A stretch of 64,000 nucleotides of DNA from Umbilicaria muhlenbergii (GCA_000611775.1 KK106983.1:3499072-3563071); one strand, 5' to 3'. Shown: positions 49,094 to 60,703, counted from the stretch's first letter. The notes: generated by a model not told the origin, from the sequence alone. Numbers and translations are program-made.

Positions 49094-50592
49094 TCAGGAG
49101 CCTGTCGAAGTATCAGCCATACCGCTGGTAAGGAAATGAGTCTTGCGCCCCAGATTCTTCTCCACATCCTCGAGAATAGCCCATAGCAGACTCACGATCG
49201 CGAGCCCTTTCACAGAAAGCCCAGTCAAAAGCCCAACTCCGTAAATGTCACCACTATCTGCATCCTCCGTCACAACAAATGAACCTGAGTCACCTTGTAG
49301 CGCAAAGCCACTGCCCCCAGCTTGATCTCCACACACGCAGATTTCAACTGTTCGTCTATTGTCCTTTTCCGACCACTGCTGTAGGACGGAACCATTGACC
49401 TCGCCCGTTCTCTCTCCCGTGGTCCTTCCAGTTTCGAAGACCTGCATATTAGGTTTCAACAAGTTGAACCCCCTTCACTTCAGTGGGTTCAGCATCAGGG
49501 GATGTCACTAGATTCCTGCCTAGCCTAGCGGGGTGAATAGCAGATATCGTTAGTAGTTACAGACATTAACTAGTCATAACGGGAAAAATGAGGTCAAACT
49601 CACCTTTCTTTGTTCACCTCAAAGCAGTACCATTCCACCAAAGCGGGATTCCCTGTGCTCCGCACCTCTGTGTCGTCAAAAAGCGTGAAAGATGGAGGTT
49701 GCTCTTCCTTGAGTGGCTCAGTGTGCTTCCCCCATATTTCGCTTTCGAGTATTGCTGACATTTCCCCCGCTTCTTCGTGCTCTTTCCTAAGCCGCTCATT
49801 ATGTTGCTCCACTATTCTGCTTTTGCGAGTTGCCAACTTTGCTACCACTTTCCCGAACTGGTCACCGAGTATTTTGACTTTTCTGCCCTTGAACTCGCAG
49901 CCTTCCTCGGAATCCTGGCTCGACTTCCAGAGGATATCACGTTCCTTAGCCGCCGTCTCACTCAGCTTCTCTCTAAGCGAGACGATGTGACAAAATCGGG
50001 ATGTTAGTTCTAGAATGCTTGGAGAGACGATGATGGATTTTTCTTTGGCTGTAGCTGTAGGAGTGCAATATGTTGCAGTGAAGCCACAGATCGTTTGCTT
50101 ATCGTCAACTCCATAGAACCCGAAGGTGCCTGCATCCTGTAGGTCTCCCTGTGCTCCAACAGTATTTCCAGATAAGTTGACTATCTTATCAGTCTTTACC
50201 GGTCGATCACGCCAGCTAAGCTCTAGGTCTCGAAATCGATCTCTGAATGGGGGTCGACGATCAGGGATCCCAGCTTCGACAGAGCCAGGTTCATGGGGGC
50301 TGGCTCCACGTTTAGAATCTTTGATGATAAGCACTGGAATAGAGGTTTGTCCCGACACTAACTGTTTTCGTGCACTGAACTCCTTGGATGTTTCACTTCC
50401 AAAGACACAGCACATGACTCTTGTGTTCCTAGAGATACCAATGTTAAACAGGGAGCCAAAGCTGTTGGCGTGCTTATGCTCGGTAAGAACTTCACTGATG
50501 TACTGAAGGATCTCTGAAAGAGCTGTGAGAGGTATTAAGTCTATGGAAGCAGCATATGAACGCGGTTGATATGGTCCCATAGGGTGATTCAT
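49094..50592 (-). CDS. Trypsin-like serine-peptidase-fold protein, probably inactive
   Basis: Two exons fit, 50592-49604 and 49472-49094, giving about 455 residues. The acceptor at 49473 (AAG) is weak but is the only one that avoids a stop and yields RGFNLLKP, then FETGRTTGERTG. The C-terminal part carries the nucleophile block ALQGDSGSFVV and a GVGLLTGLS turn, as in intracellular trypsin-like proteins of moulds. The position expected for the catalytic His (GFTATYCTPTA, where relatives read TA.HC) is Tyr. A charged coiled region lies between the two halves. Upstream, minus-strand sequence at 50745-50660 (AYFHDCYVKEDMDWAQ) ending in a GT donor, and a frame at 50936-50754, may be extra 5' exons that I could not join cleanly. 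Family call moderate. Confidence 0.6.
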
Positions 50593-52164
50593 TTCAAATT
50601 CACTTTCAAGTCTTCTCGATTTTAATGAAGAAAGATAACGTTAATTGCAGCATTATAATCTCACCTTAGTGTCTTCGCAACAATCTTCGCCACGGTCAGA
50701 TGTGATTGCGCCCAATCCATGTCCTCCTTGACATAACAATCGTGAAAATAGGCCTAGAAGAGAAGTGCAAAAACCTGGCCTTCACCCGGAGTCATCGGAT
50801 GTGGATCCACAGCCATGCTGTTTCGGATGCAAGGTATCTCATCGACATAAGCTGATGGATCCTCGGGACGTGAGACTTGACGTTGTATGATGTTAAAAAA
50901 AGTCTTTATGGCCCTAGGTTGTTCCTTCATTTGCATTGTATTAGAAAGTAGCCGGTAGAATTTTTTGCAAGAGAAACATAGAGACTGAGATAGGCAGCGG
51001 CTGAAGCCTGTGCAGTACCAAAGGGGTGTCTAGATATGATTGGTAGTCCTAGAAGAGTGTAGCATTACGGCCCCGTCAATTAGGCAGCCGGCGGCGTGTA
51101 GACACGCGGAAAGAAACAGCTAACGGTCCACACTCTACGTTTGTCTCACCAAGCTGAGTCTGGTCAAATAAGTGAATCAAGGATCCAGGCGGTCCCCAGC
51201 AACAGAACCAATAGCCGCGTGCAATATCTGGAGGTCTCATTAGTGACGATGACTGCCCTCAACGGCTTCTCAAAGTCTACGGAATTCATATTCTTCAGGT
51301 CAGAGGTCGATGCTTCGTTATATATGGGATCACTCTCCTCCGTATTGCAAGTGTCATTTATTTTGACCCTAACCCTGCTTATTCTGTTACTTCATAGACA
51401 CGACAGAGTAGATCTGGACACTGACATGGAGGTTCTCTGTGACTCTGTCATCTTTGAGTGCTCATTGACAAGGCTATCAATTGATCAGTTTGATGAGCTC
51501 TCAGGCAGCTGGAACATAGTCCAGTGAGGTTCTGCCCTCTTCCAGCTCTGACAAGCTGAGTGGTCTACATGGCTGGCTGGCTTTTCAATGGGACCAACAT
51601 CACTGCTACCTACCTTACATGTACTTTGCTTGAGGAAATGGTCGGGGTGTCGCAGGCGCGGGCGAGGATGACCAATCAGGATTCTTCCGCGTTCCAGCAT
51701 TCCAGGCGGGATGATCCCTGTCCGATGCCTGCCACCGGAATGGTGCCACCCGCACCCTCGCACCTTCACTCTCCGTCATCCGACCCAGCGCAAGTCAGCC
51801 GTCAATCATCAAGCATCGTGCGCCGACCAGCAACCAGCCTCCTCTATTCTCCGCCCCGCGAGTGAGGGGCCTCTTGTCTTGTCCACCAACTGTTGTTCCC
51901 TTCTTCCTCTTACTTATCCATATTCCGTACTTGTATCTTACTTGACTTCCCTTCTCCGACCACTATATCTTTGACACTCTCTTTGTTGTTCTCGTCGGTC
52001 ATTGTCGAGCGAGCACATCTCGTGCCTACCGCAAACGGGCACCCACCCAAGAGGTCGGACCTCGAATCTCTACCTCTTGCGTTCAGTTACTAGGATAGAT
52101 CGAAGGGTTGGCGGTCGCATCAGCATTAGGATTACCTGTTCAAAGACAATAATCCGCAAGCATC
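50593..52164. other. Upstream regions of two divergent genes, with possible 5' exons
   Basis: Possible additional 5' exons of the trypsin-like gene lie at about 50660-50936 on the minus strand. The rest is non-coding as far as I can see. A plus-strand stretch at 51141-51527 has no ATG start and a single hydrophobic run; I do not call it. The 51880-52000 stretch is pyrimidine-rich, as in leaders just before fungal start codons. Confidence 0.4.
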
Positions 52165-54984
52165 ATGAGCGGGGTTTCGGACCGTTCAGGGCTCGAGAAC
52201 AATGCTCCAACCTCGATCCGTGCAAGCACCTCTGACGACCAAGACATCCTGATGTCCTCAGATAGCGAAGTAGCGGGCATGCAGCCGTTGCCACCCCATA
52301 TCGCAGCTCGTTTCTACCGTCCCACAGCCACTCGCCGCAAATCGTCAGCTGCTTCGTCGCGTCGTAATTCGTTGTCGTCTCTTCACTCCAACAGGTCGAA
52401 CCTTTCTTGCCATGGTGGACCGCGAAGCACTCACATCGCCCAACATCTCCGTCGCGCCTCTATAATCGAGAGCCGGAAGGCGAGACTTGCCGACAAAGCC
52501 GCACATGCTGAGAAAGTACGACTTCGAGCCGCCATGGCAAAAGCCGCTCCACGAACGTCTACGCATAGCGAAGAACGAGCATTGGCCGCGAAGCATGCGA
52601 GAGAAAAGTATCTTGCGCAAGTTGCCGCGAATTGCGCCGAGGAGGTGAAACGAGCGAAGAAAGTGGCCGAGGATATGAAGGAGAGGAAGGCAGCCGAGCA
52701 CCTCAAGTTGAAGGGGGATATGGAAGAGAGGCTAGCAGAAGCAGAGCGGAGAAGACTAGTGTATCAGCAGAATATACGGCGCGCTCGAACTACGAGTCTC
52801 CCCGCAGTAGAAGAGAAGAAAGTACTCACCCCGCTTTGGAAGCCAGCGAACGACGAAACAGCTGCGAGGTTAATACAGAAAGCTTGGCGGAATCGACAGA
52901 AAAGGCACATCGTCAGAGACTTTCTGAATCTAGGGTTGACGGTGGAGCAACTGCAATCAACAAGTTTCGAAGATGTTGGAGCCCTTCTCAGTCAGGAGAA
53001 CGTGCTCACCAACACCGGTAGAATACTGAAGATTTGTGGACTCCAGGACGGGGAAGGTGGTGGTTTAGGAGAGCGGACAGCCGTGCGAACTTTTCTCAGT
53101 GCCTTTCTCATACTAGCCCACCCGTCACAGGTGCTCAGCAAGGATGGTGAGCAAGAGCAGGATCTCATTACGAAGGCTAAAGACCTTCTGGTCTTTTTTG
53201 GACGCCTCGTTTCCAGATCGCCTCGTCATTACAACTTTTCGCCTCCCTCGGCGCAGCTAGCCTCTCTTTCCGAAGCATATACGACCTTTCAGACTGCGTT
53301 CGCAGCTTGGAAGGACAGAGATTCCTCCGTCCTCGTGCAAACCATGCTGGCGCAATTCGTGGAACTAGACGCCATCTGGCAGACAGTCAAAGGAGATACA
53401 GCTGGCCAAGTTGCGGAAGACTATCGTGAAGGCATCCAGCAGAATCAAACGTTACTTCTTGTGAGGTTGAAGAGGCTCGCTGGTCCAGAGAAAGCAATGA
53501 AGATGATCAGGGAAGGTATCAGAACTAGTAGGAAAGCAAGACTCAAGAAGAAGCCCACAGGGGATGTGATGCCCAGAGCTATCGCTACTACACCGGGGGC
53601 GTCATCAGAGTCTGTCGTAATCCCACCAGTCCAGGGCGATGTGAGCATACAAGAACGTCCAACGTCAAGCCGGACTTTGCAAGCGAACGAGTTGAGAAAG
53701 GTCACAAACCCAATACCGGAGAATCGCATGGTGGTCCACGAGCTTGCAATCAACAGAGAATATAGAATCGACGTGACGCCGCAAACAGAGTTGCGAAATA
53801 GGATCAACCGTGCAGTGTTCGACAGCATAAGAAGCGACCTGGAAATTGGACTTGGTGATCGCTGGGTTGTTGCCATGGCAGAGAACATTCGCGAAAGACT
53901 TTTACGGTTGCTAATGCCCGGAAAGCCACTCCATGTCTTAATATCAGAGGCACTCGACCCTGTTGTTATTGAGAATCAGCTCAAGATTGGGAGCTTCTCC
54001 TATGAGAAGTTCTTTTCCTTTATGAACACGATCCTCCCTAAGCTCTGTGCACCAGTCCGCGATGTGGAGATTAGGGCTCTTGCCGAAGACAGCAGTGGGG
54101 ATCTCATTGGTCGGCTTGAGAAGCTACTGCATATTATCGATCTCTTATCGCTCGACTATGCAAACTTCATCCTGCAGCAATCTGCCCCAGAACTTATCTG
54201 CAGAGCTCCCGAATACGAGCAGTACTGCTTCGAGCAGAGCATCAAAGATTCCACGCTACCAAAGACATTTCGATGGTGGTGTCGCGCGCGAGTCAAGGCC
54301 AACAGTGAATCCGAACGGCGGGCAACAGACACCACTCCCCAGTCCTCCAGCCGCGTCACCCCCGACAAGATCTACATGCAAGGTCTCGTCGACCTAGCCA
54401 TTGCACCACCACCTCTCCTCGAGATCGACGTTCCCGAAACGCTCGAACTCGATAGAGAACGCATCACGCGCATCAGAACCGACACCATCCGCACCATCAC
54501 CATCAGCGCCATCCTCCTCACTGCCAAGAACCTCCTCAAACGAGACGTCCGCTCCCAATGGAAATCAGAAGCGCAGCGCCTTTGGGACCTCGACTTCGGA
54601 GATGTCACCGCCGCATCAACCATCCTCTCCCTCCTTGAATCCTCCCACGCCATGCCTCCTTCCACCAAATGCCAACTCGCAGGCACGGTCGAGCGCGTTC
54701 TTGCAGACGCTCGATCGGGGCAGGTCAGTCATCCGGTGATGAAGGTGCTCCTGCAGAAGCTCAAAGCACACGTGTACTCACGGTTGGCGGCGAGCAGTGC
54801 GGAGGAGAGGGTCAGAGCTGCTAGTACAGCCAGTCAGGTGCTGGCTAGTGGGGGCTTGCCAGAGTTTGTGGGGAGGATTGGAGCGGTCGTGGATGAGTTG
54901 GCGAAGGTGGCGGAGGTGGACAGGGGCAGTCATGGGAAGTGGTATGATGAGGTTGCCGCGAGGGTCGCGGAGGATGCGGCGTAG
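52165..54984 (+). CDS. SOK1: Tcp11/Sok1 family protein with IQ motif
   Basis: One uninterrupted exon of 939 residues. The N-terminus is serine-rich and basic (TRRKSSAASSRRNSLSS, candidate kinase sites). A long Ala/Glu/Arg/Lys helix follows (about 100-205, likely coiled coil). An IQ-type calmodulin motif lies at about 232-250 (ETAARLIQKAWRNRQKRHIV). The rest is the helical Tcp11 domain (for example YREGIQQNQTLLLVRLKRLAG). Yeast Sok1 was found as a suppressor of cyclic-AMP kinase loss, and mouse Tcp11 acts in the same pathway in sperm. The mould protein's partner is not known from sequence. A C-terminal helical segment (AEERVRAASTASQVLAS) completes the domain. The start is the first ATG in the open frame and follows a pyrimidine-rich leader. 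Confidence 0.85.
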   Translation: MSGVSDRSGLENNAPTSIRASTSDDQDILMSSDSEVAGMQPLPPHIAARFYRPTATRRKSSAASSRRNSLSSLHSNRSNLSCHGGPRSTHIAQHLRRASIIESRKARLADKAAHAEKVRLRAAMAKAAPRTSTHSEERALAAKHAREKYLAQVAANCAEEVKRAKKVAEDMKERKAAEHLKLKGDMEERLAEAERRRLVYQQNIRRARTTSLPAVEEKKVLTPLWKPANDETAARLIQKAWRNRQKRHIVRDFLNLGLTVEQLQSTSFEDVGALLSQENVLTNTGRILKICGLQDGEGGGLGERTAVRTFLSAFLILAHPSQVLSKDGEQEQDLITKAKDLLVFFGRLVSRSPRHYNFSPPSAQLASLSEAYTTFQTAFAAWKDRDSSVLVQTMLAQFVELDAIWQTVKGDTAGQVAEDYREGIQQNQTLLLVRLKRLAGPEKAMKMIREGIRTSRKARLKKKPTGDVMPRAIATTPGASSESVVIPPVQGDVSIQERPTSSRTLQANELRKVTNPIPENRMVVHELAINREYRIDVTPQTELRNRINRAVFDSIRSDLEIGLGDRWVVAMAENIRERLLRLLMPGKPLHVLISEALDPVVIENQLKIGSFSYEKFFSFMNTILPKLCAPVRDVEIRALAEDSSGDLIGRLEKLLHIIDLLSLDYANFILQQSAPELICRAPEYEQYCFEQSIKDSTLPKTFRWWCRARVKANSESERRATDTTPQSSSRVTPDKIYMQGLVDLAIAPPPLLEIDVPETLELDRERITRIRTDTIRTITISAILLTAKNLLKRDVRSQWKSEAQRLWDLDFGDVTAASTILSLLESSHAMPPSTKCQLAGTVERVLADARSGQVSHPVMKVLLQKLKAHVYSRLAASSAEERVRAASTASQVLASGGLPEFVGRIGAVVDELAKVAEVDRGSHGKWYDEVAARVAEDAA

Positions 54985-55959
54985 GGCATAATATATCAAT
55001 GCTACAAGCTGAGTTGGAGGATGGGTTTTTTGGGCGTTATGGTGGATTTCTAGGGGGCTTTGAAAGACGCATGATGGGTATATGCGGTCGATTGGCGTGC
55101 TTGGACTACATATGGCATGGGTGTTGGCGTTGCCTGGGCTTTTCGACCTTCTCTTAGCATACTTAGGCTTGTTGTCACAGAGACGCAATCGCCAGAGGCG
55201 GAAGAAACACTTTTGGAATTCTCAATCGGCGCGGCTGTACATCTACCATGGCATTCTTCGAGTGTTCACCTACCAAGCTCCATCAAGGCTACTTCGGCAC
55301 AACTTATGAAAATGTGCCTGTGCCTCTGACTAGCAAATACACAGCTCATGCACAACATACATGTATTTTACATTTATAATAGATACAGGATCGTGTTTGC
55401 TTTGAATACAGCCAGTCAGTTCATCTGCCTCTGTATGCATAAATTATAATTCGGTGAAGATAAGATGTTAATAAACATCCATTGTACTGCCTAACCCAAG
55501 CGGGCTTCAGCAGGGCTTTCAAGCCCTTAGCCTCCCTTTCAAACTCTATTCTTACCACATCAACATTCCAACTATCTCAGGCTCCTGGACCAACTCCAAC
55601 ATGGCGTTCGTTTACCGGAGAAGACGAACCACCAAGCCGACGATGAGATGCGGTTCAAGTCCCTTGCATCGCTGTTTCATGTTTCCAAGTCTGGATAGGC
55701 CCGCTTTTCCAATCGCAAGTTGACTTCCTATCTGCACCATCATGTATCCGTCTGCAAAAGCACTTTCAACAGCCATGCGCGCCTGTACAACATCCCTCAC
55801 TAGTTTCATCATCTGTGTACGACGCGATGCCGGAGCAAACAGATCGAGTCAGATACAAAGCTCATGACTTCGCTGCTGCTTTTCTTCAGTGAGTTGAATA
55901 TCCACAACAAAACCCCCGAATTCCATCTCAAAAATCAATCATCAGAGATTCACTTCACC
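54985..55959. other. Intergenic region
   Basis: AT-richer 3' region of the Tcp11 gene, then upstream sequence of the secreted-protein gene. A 66-codon minus-strand frame (55812-55612) is open but too short to support. A B-box-like GGTTCAAGTCC at 55650 has no matching stems, so no tRNA is called. Confidence 0.4.
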
Positions 55960-56613
55960 ATGTACACCCCCTTTCCATCCCTCACCCTCCTCCTCATCAT
56001 CCACCACGCCACCTTCGCTCTCACCAACCCCATCGCGTCCTCCTTCCCCCCCCCCCCCCCCCCCCCCAAGCCCCCCCCACTGCTCCAACGCCCCCGCCGT
56101 CCTCGCCGGCACGTAAGTCGTTCCCTCCCCTCCCCCCCCCTCTCCCTTTCCCTTTCCCGCATCCCCACCCCACTAAAAACCCCCCCACACAGCCTCCTCC
56201 ACCCGCGCTCCCTCCCCCTCCCCCCCCGCCAATGCGAACAAAGCATCGTGTACTGCACCCCCTCCACCACGACCTGGATCTACCTCCTCATGGGCAGCTA
56301 CCTCTACCCCGCGGCCATCGACGACATGCTCACGCGCGCCATCGCCGCCCTCGCGTCGCGCATCCAAGAGTCGGGCGACCGCCCCCTGACCAACGGCCGC
56401 TTCGTCGGCACCGCCGCCATCGGCCCCGGCTTGAACCTCGTGCTACAGGCCGTCAATGCTAATAATCACCAGACGACGCGGGGGGTGCTGCGGGCGGCGC
56501 TGGTGGGGTTGAGGGGCTATATGCAGGAGAACGGGTTTGGGGAGGTGTATTTTTTGATTTGGGATGGGGAGACTATGGTGGGGAAGGCGGCGGTGAAGAC
56601 GGAGTTGGTGTGA
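55960..56613 (+). CDS. Small secreted protein with a poly(C) frame problem
   Basis: A signal peptide (MYTPFPSLTLLLIIHHATFALT) is followed by a run of 22 C and then 8 C. Two readings exist. Unspliced, the frame stays open to 56613 but gives a proline/arginine-rich low-complexity middle. Spliced with the good GTAAGT..CTAAAA..CACAG intron at 56113-56192, the downstream block (CEQSIVYCTPSTTTWIYLLMG, split here for length) joins HCSNAPAVLAGT in frame. That needs a one-base change in the C run. The mature part (residues about 90-210) ends in an EVYFLIWDGETMVGK strand-rich block. I do not recognise the family. Small size, cysteines and secretion signal would suit an effector-like or wall protein, but that is speculation. 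Confidence 0.5.
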   Translation: MYTPFPSLTLLLIIHHATFALTNPIASSFPPPPPPPKPPPLLQRPRRPRRHVSRSLPSPPLSLSLSRIPTPLKTPPHSLLHPRSLPLPPRQCEQSIVYCTPSTTTWIYLLMGSYLYPAAIDDMLTRAIAALASRIQESGDRPLTNGRFVGTAAIGPGLNLVLQAVNANNHQTTRGVLRAALVGLRGYMQENGFGEVYFLIWDGETMVGKAAVKTELV

Positions 56614-56991
56614 CGGTGAAGGGGGGGGCGGAGGTGGGGGCAGGGGTGGGCGCCAGGCGGCTTGTGGGGGTGATGGTGGTGGGAAGGTCTACGGTCGAGA
56701 CAGCGGCGGTGGTGGTTTCTGGTCGCTAGCCATGCACGTTCCTTGACTCGGACTCATGGTGATGCTCGGTAAAAGTTCGGCCCAGCCGTTTGGTATTTTA
56801 CTAGAAAAAGGGTACGGGTGAAGTGAAGTATCTAAACAGAGTGAAGCGGTAGATACCACATCACTCCAAGAAGTTTTTTTTGTCTCTATTCATGACCTTT
56901 GCTTCCAAAGACTGGAATCATGTTCCAGCGTGTCCTGCACGTCTTCCTTTTCCCTCCCAAAGCTACTCCCAACCAGGCGATATACCCCTGC
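56614..56991. other. Intergenic region between convergent genes
   Basis: 3' regions of the secreted-protein gene and the wall-protein gene. G-rich at 56620-56700. No gene or RNA is seen. Confidence 0.5.
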
Positions 56992-59134
56992 TCAGTACTT
57001 GTACTTTCGGTTGTAGCCACTCGGTGCTGGGTTAAAGCTGGTGGTCGAAGTCAAGAAGCCGGTGCTCGCGCACTTCTTCTTGGATTTGGTGGTGCTAGCT
57101 TCGGTGCCGTTGTTGTAAAGAGCGCTCGAGGACAAGTATGGCACACTGGAGGCGGTCTATCGTTTCGATTAGAGATAGCTGTCTAAGGTGAAAATTGGGG
57201 AAACTTACAACAGTGACGGTTTCCTGAGCTGTCACGGTCACAGTGACTGGCACTGCGCAGCCACCAGTAGAGCCATTACCAGCAGCGGCGGCAGAGGAAG
57301 CACCCACAGCGGCGGCGGCGCTACTGCTAGCCACACCTGCACCCGTAGAGGTGGCGAACTGAATGGTGTACACCTCGGTATAGAATGAGGTGGAGAGAAT
57401 GGTTGTCGTGGGGCCACCGCCGGTCTTGGCGTTCTCGACGGCACTGCTAGGAGCAACCGCCGCCGCAGCCGAAGACGCAGAAGTCGCATAGACGGTCTAA
57501 GACCATGAGAATCAGCAACTGAATCCTGCAATAGAATGGAATGAAAGATTTACCGAGTATAGGGTTTGGTAGGAAGTATACTTAACCGTAGTAGTTACGA
57601 CGGTTGTGGACGAACCAGATCCGAGCGTGTATGTCAGGGTGGAGTTACCAACAATGGTAGCCACAGGACCTGCAGCAGTGCCCAAGCTGGGAGACCCGGT
57701 GCCGAGAGGAACAGAGCTGGAAGCAGTAGCAGGGGCGGCTACGGAGGAGCTGGAAGACCCTGTGCCTGGAGAAACAGAGGTATAGGCACTAGCAGGAGCT
57801 GCTGCGGAGGAGCCGGATCCCACTGTGCCGACAGGGACAGAGCTAGAAATAGTAGCCGGAGCAGCTACAGAGGAGCTGGAAGACGCTGTGCCCAGAGGAA
57901 CAGAGCTGGAAGCAGTAGCAGGGGCGGCTACGGATGAACTGGAAGACGCCGTGCCGAGAGGAATAGAGGTGTAGGCACTAGCAGGAGCGGCTGCAGAGGA
58001 GTTGGATCCTTGGGTAGCCGTGACTGGGCAAATGGTCGTGTACGCTGCAACGGTAGCGGTGACGACTCTGGTCTCTGTTTGCAACTCCGGGTGAGCTGGG
58101 CAGTTGGTGACAGTAGCAGCACAGCTGACGACAGTGGAAACTATTGTGGTAAACACAGTTGAAGTGGTTAGCTCGACCGGAGAACTTGAGGCACTAGCGG
58201 GGCCAGCTGCGGAACTAGAGGTCTCCGGTCCGTGACCAAGCGTGACAGAAGCGCTGGAGGAGTTGGCATAAGTGGTAGGGGAACCGGAGACAGATGGGCT
58301 CGATTGGGTCGAGGCCCCGGCTGCCGAGCTTGATGAGCTTGCCGGTGTGGTAGTGCTTTGACTGAGAGGGGCAGCTGCGGAGCTAGTTGACGCAGAGCTT
58401 GTGAAGGTGGAGTTCTGGCTGAGAGGGGCAGCTGCGGAGCTGGTTGACGCAGAGCTTGTGGAGGTAGAGATCGGAGACGTTAGGCTCAGGTAGGCCGAGC
58501 TTGCGGAGGTAGAGCTTTGACTGAGAGGGGCAGCCGCTGAACTGGGTGACGCAGAGCTGGCAGAGGTAGAGTTTGCCGAAGTAGGGCTCACGTATGTAGA
58601 ACTCAATGAACTCGAGCTCAAGCTTAAGATGGTGGAACTTGAGGATTTAGAGCTCGAAAAGATATAGCTGGAGAGAGGGCTGGAAGACACAGAGCTCAAG
58701 GTAGTAGAGCTTGACGAGGTTGAGCTCACGGCGCTAGTGGTGAGAGGAGCGGAGGAGCTGGAGGAAGCTGTTTTGGCCTCGGCTGTGCTGGACACGGTTG
58801 CGGAAGCAGTGCTACTTTGGCTGGCTGGAGCAGCCACGGACGAGCTTGAACTTTGGGTCTCCGTAACCGGACAGATGGTGGTGTAGGCCGCGATGGTGTC
58901 GGTGATGACGACGGTCTCTGTCTGTTTCTCTGGGCGGCTAGGGCAGTCGGTCACACTTGCTGCACAGCTGATAATAGTGTGCTCCTGAGTGGTGAAGACG
59001 GTCGAGGTCACATAGACCTCAGAACCGTCGGTTTGGTTTTCACCACGCTGGTGAATGTGCTTGTTGAGGTGCTGTTCCGCCTGGCCAACGACTGCCAAGG
59101 CCGCGACCACAGCAACAGAGAGCTTGCTGAACAT
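56992..59134 (-). CDS. Long serine/threonine-rich cell-wall or secreted mucin-like protein with duplicated cysteine module
   Basis: Exons 59134-57554, 57496-57209 and 57156-56992 give 677 residues. All junctions are GT..AG and in phase. A signal peptide ([19 protein letters not shown]) is followed by a first module ([17 protein letters not shown], then [14 protein letters not shown], then [12 protein letters not shown]). A Ser/Thr/Ala linker of about 250 residues with repeated SASSA and AAPLSQ blocks comes next. A second copy of the module follows ([17 protein letters not shown], then [15 protein letters not shown], then [12 protein letters not shown]). Then comes an array of SSSSVAAPA-type repeats. 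The C-terminus is Lys/Tyr-rich (KKKCAST, then GYNRKYKY) and lacks a GPI signal, so wall attachment would need another route. Expected to be heavily O-mannosylated. The upstream ATG-less extension to 59365 was not used because the signal peptide begins at 59134. Confidence 0.82.
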
Positions 59135-60703
59135 TTTATATCTTTCTAATCGGGAGGTACAATGGTAATGTATCGACGTCTGACAAAAGGGTATGCAGCT
59201 AGGTATGCTTTGAATTGCTTGTCTTGTCTTCGTAGATTGTTCTTGAGTGTAGATGCAACGACACCTGATGCTTTCGTGAAATGACCGTGGGGCTGCGAAA
59301 TGAAGGTGAGCGAAATCTATTCGCCGAGAGATTTCGCTGTAAAAGAGTGACTGTAGATTGACCAAAAAGAGCGTAAGGTTCTAAGCACGAGAACGAGAAC
59401 GAAAGAGCGTAAGTTGTAAGAACAGAACGATTGAGAGGAAAAGAACGAAGGACAAAGGAGAAGATGAGGAAGCAAAAGGCCGTCGCGCTGTTAGGAGGCG
59501 CGGATATGAAAAGGGAGCTGTTGGTTGACTCCAGCGACACATCAGCAGGGATGCCGGGGTGGCAGCCCGCCCGACAGGCAGATGAGACCACCATTGGCCG
59601 GCCGGGCAGTCGCCGGGCTGAGATTAGCTGTTAGTCCAGGCACCGCGCATGGAGCTTGCACCCACGGCGGCCTTCCATTGGCTGCTCATCGCTGCGCAGT
59701 GGATGGCCATAGATGGACCAAGATATTCTTCCCGACGCGCGCACGGCGCTCCTGGTCGTTGGGTACCGGTAGCGCCCTGAACCAACATCGCAACTGTTAA
59801 GCTTCTTCTGCAGTGATGATTACGGGGCAAATGGTGTCCGTGAGATGTTTCATTCGGTGCCGGATGGCTGCTGGAGAGAACCAAGTGCAAAGTGAAGGGC
59901 CCAAAGTGGATGCAGTACCGTAAGCTCGGTCGGCGATGGAGTCGGTAGGACCCACCTGAACCCTTGCAAACTGCACTTCTAGTCGCCATGTCTCATTGTT
60001 CCATTGTCTCACCATTCCAGATCAGCCTCGCTTCCTCCACACGCGACAGCCCTCATTAAACTCATCGGTCAGCCTCTTCGTGCTGCAAGCGCCATGTGCT
60101 GGATTAGGAGCCGGTCTAGGGTATTCGACATTGGACATTGGACACTGAATATTGGATCAAGTACTGCCGCACAAATACGAAGTAGACTCCGAGTCGATAT
60201 ACTTCCTTTGTCTCCGGGTCTGGTTGAGTCCGGGGTTGAACGCTGGAGTCAGGGTTCAGGAGTAAAGTGCCGTCAATGCAGGTCCTCGTGCGCAAGTGGG
60301 GGTGCTTGGCTGAAAAGTCGGTTGGCCCAAGGCACAGGCAGATTCCGTGCTCCTGTTTCACTCGAACTGAGGACGATCGACCACCAGGATCAAGCACCTC
60401 GGCGGCGGGGTCCTTCAGGAGCGTTGGCAACCCAGTCAGCAATACGAAGAGATAACTCCGAGCAAGTGAGCATGACAGATTCCTGTACTCGAGGTGCAAC
60501 ATGCACCGATGATGACACACAGGTCATCTCCGTAGGGAGTGCAAGGAGGAGGCACAAGCAAGCACTTCGCACTCGGACTGTACCCTGAAGCGAGAAGGCA
60601 GCTCCTTGTTCCCCGCCTCAAATTGGAGCAAACAGAGCAAACACTGGAACAGCCAATGACGTTTTGTCTGAGGGCTCTGTGACCATCACTCCACCACAAC
60701 ACC
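59135..60703. other. Long intergenic region between divergent genes
   Basis: It serves the wall-protein gene on one side and the POF1-like gene on the other. It holds a short tandem run (ACATTGGACATTGGACACTG at 60129-60148) and scattered open stretches without ATG starts or recognisable products. No RNA gene is seen. Confidence 0.45.

Noticed and set aside
51141-51527. Plus-strand 128-codon frame with a hydrophobic segment
   Set aside because: It begins with TTG, has no recognisable relative, and lies in a region with other random open stretches.
55600-55700. tRNA gene suggested by a GGTTCAAGTCC B-box-like word
   Set aside because: The flanking bases cannot form the T stem or acceptor stem, and no A box lies at a proper distance.
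60004-60588. Plus-strand 194-codon frame
   Set aside because: No ATG at its start, low similarity to any pattern I know, and overlapping open frames on the other strand of equal quality.
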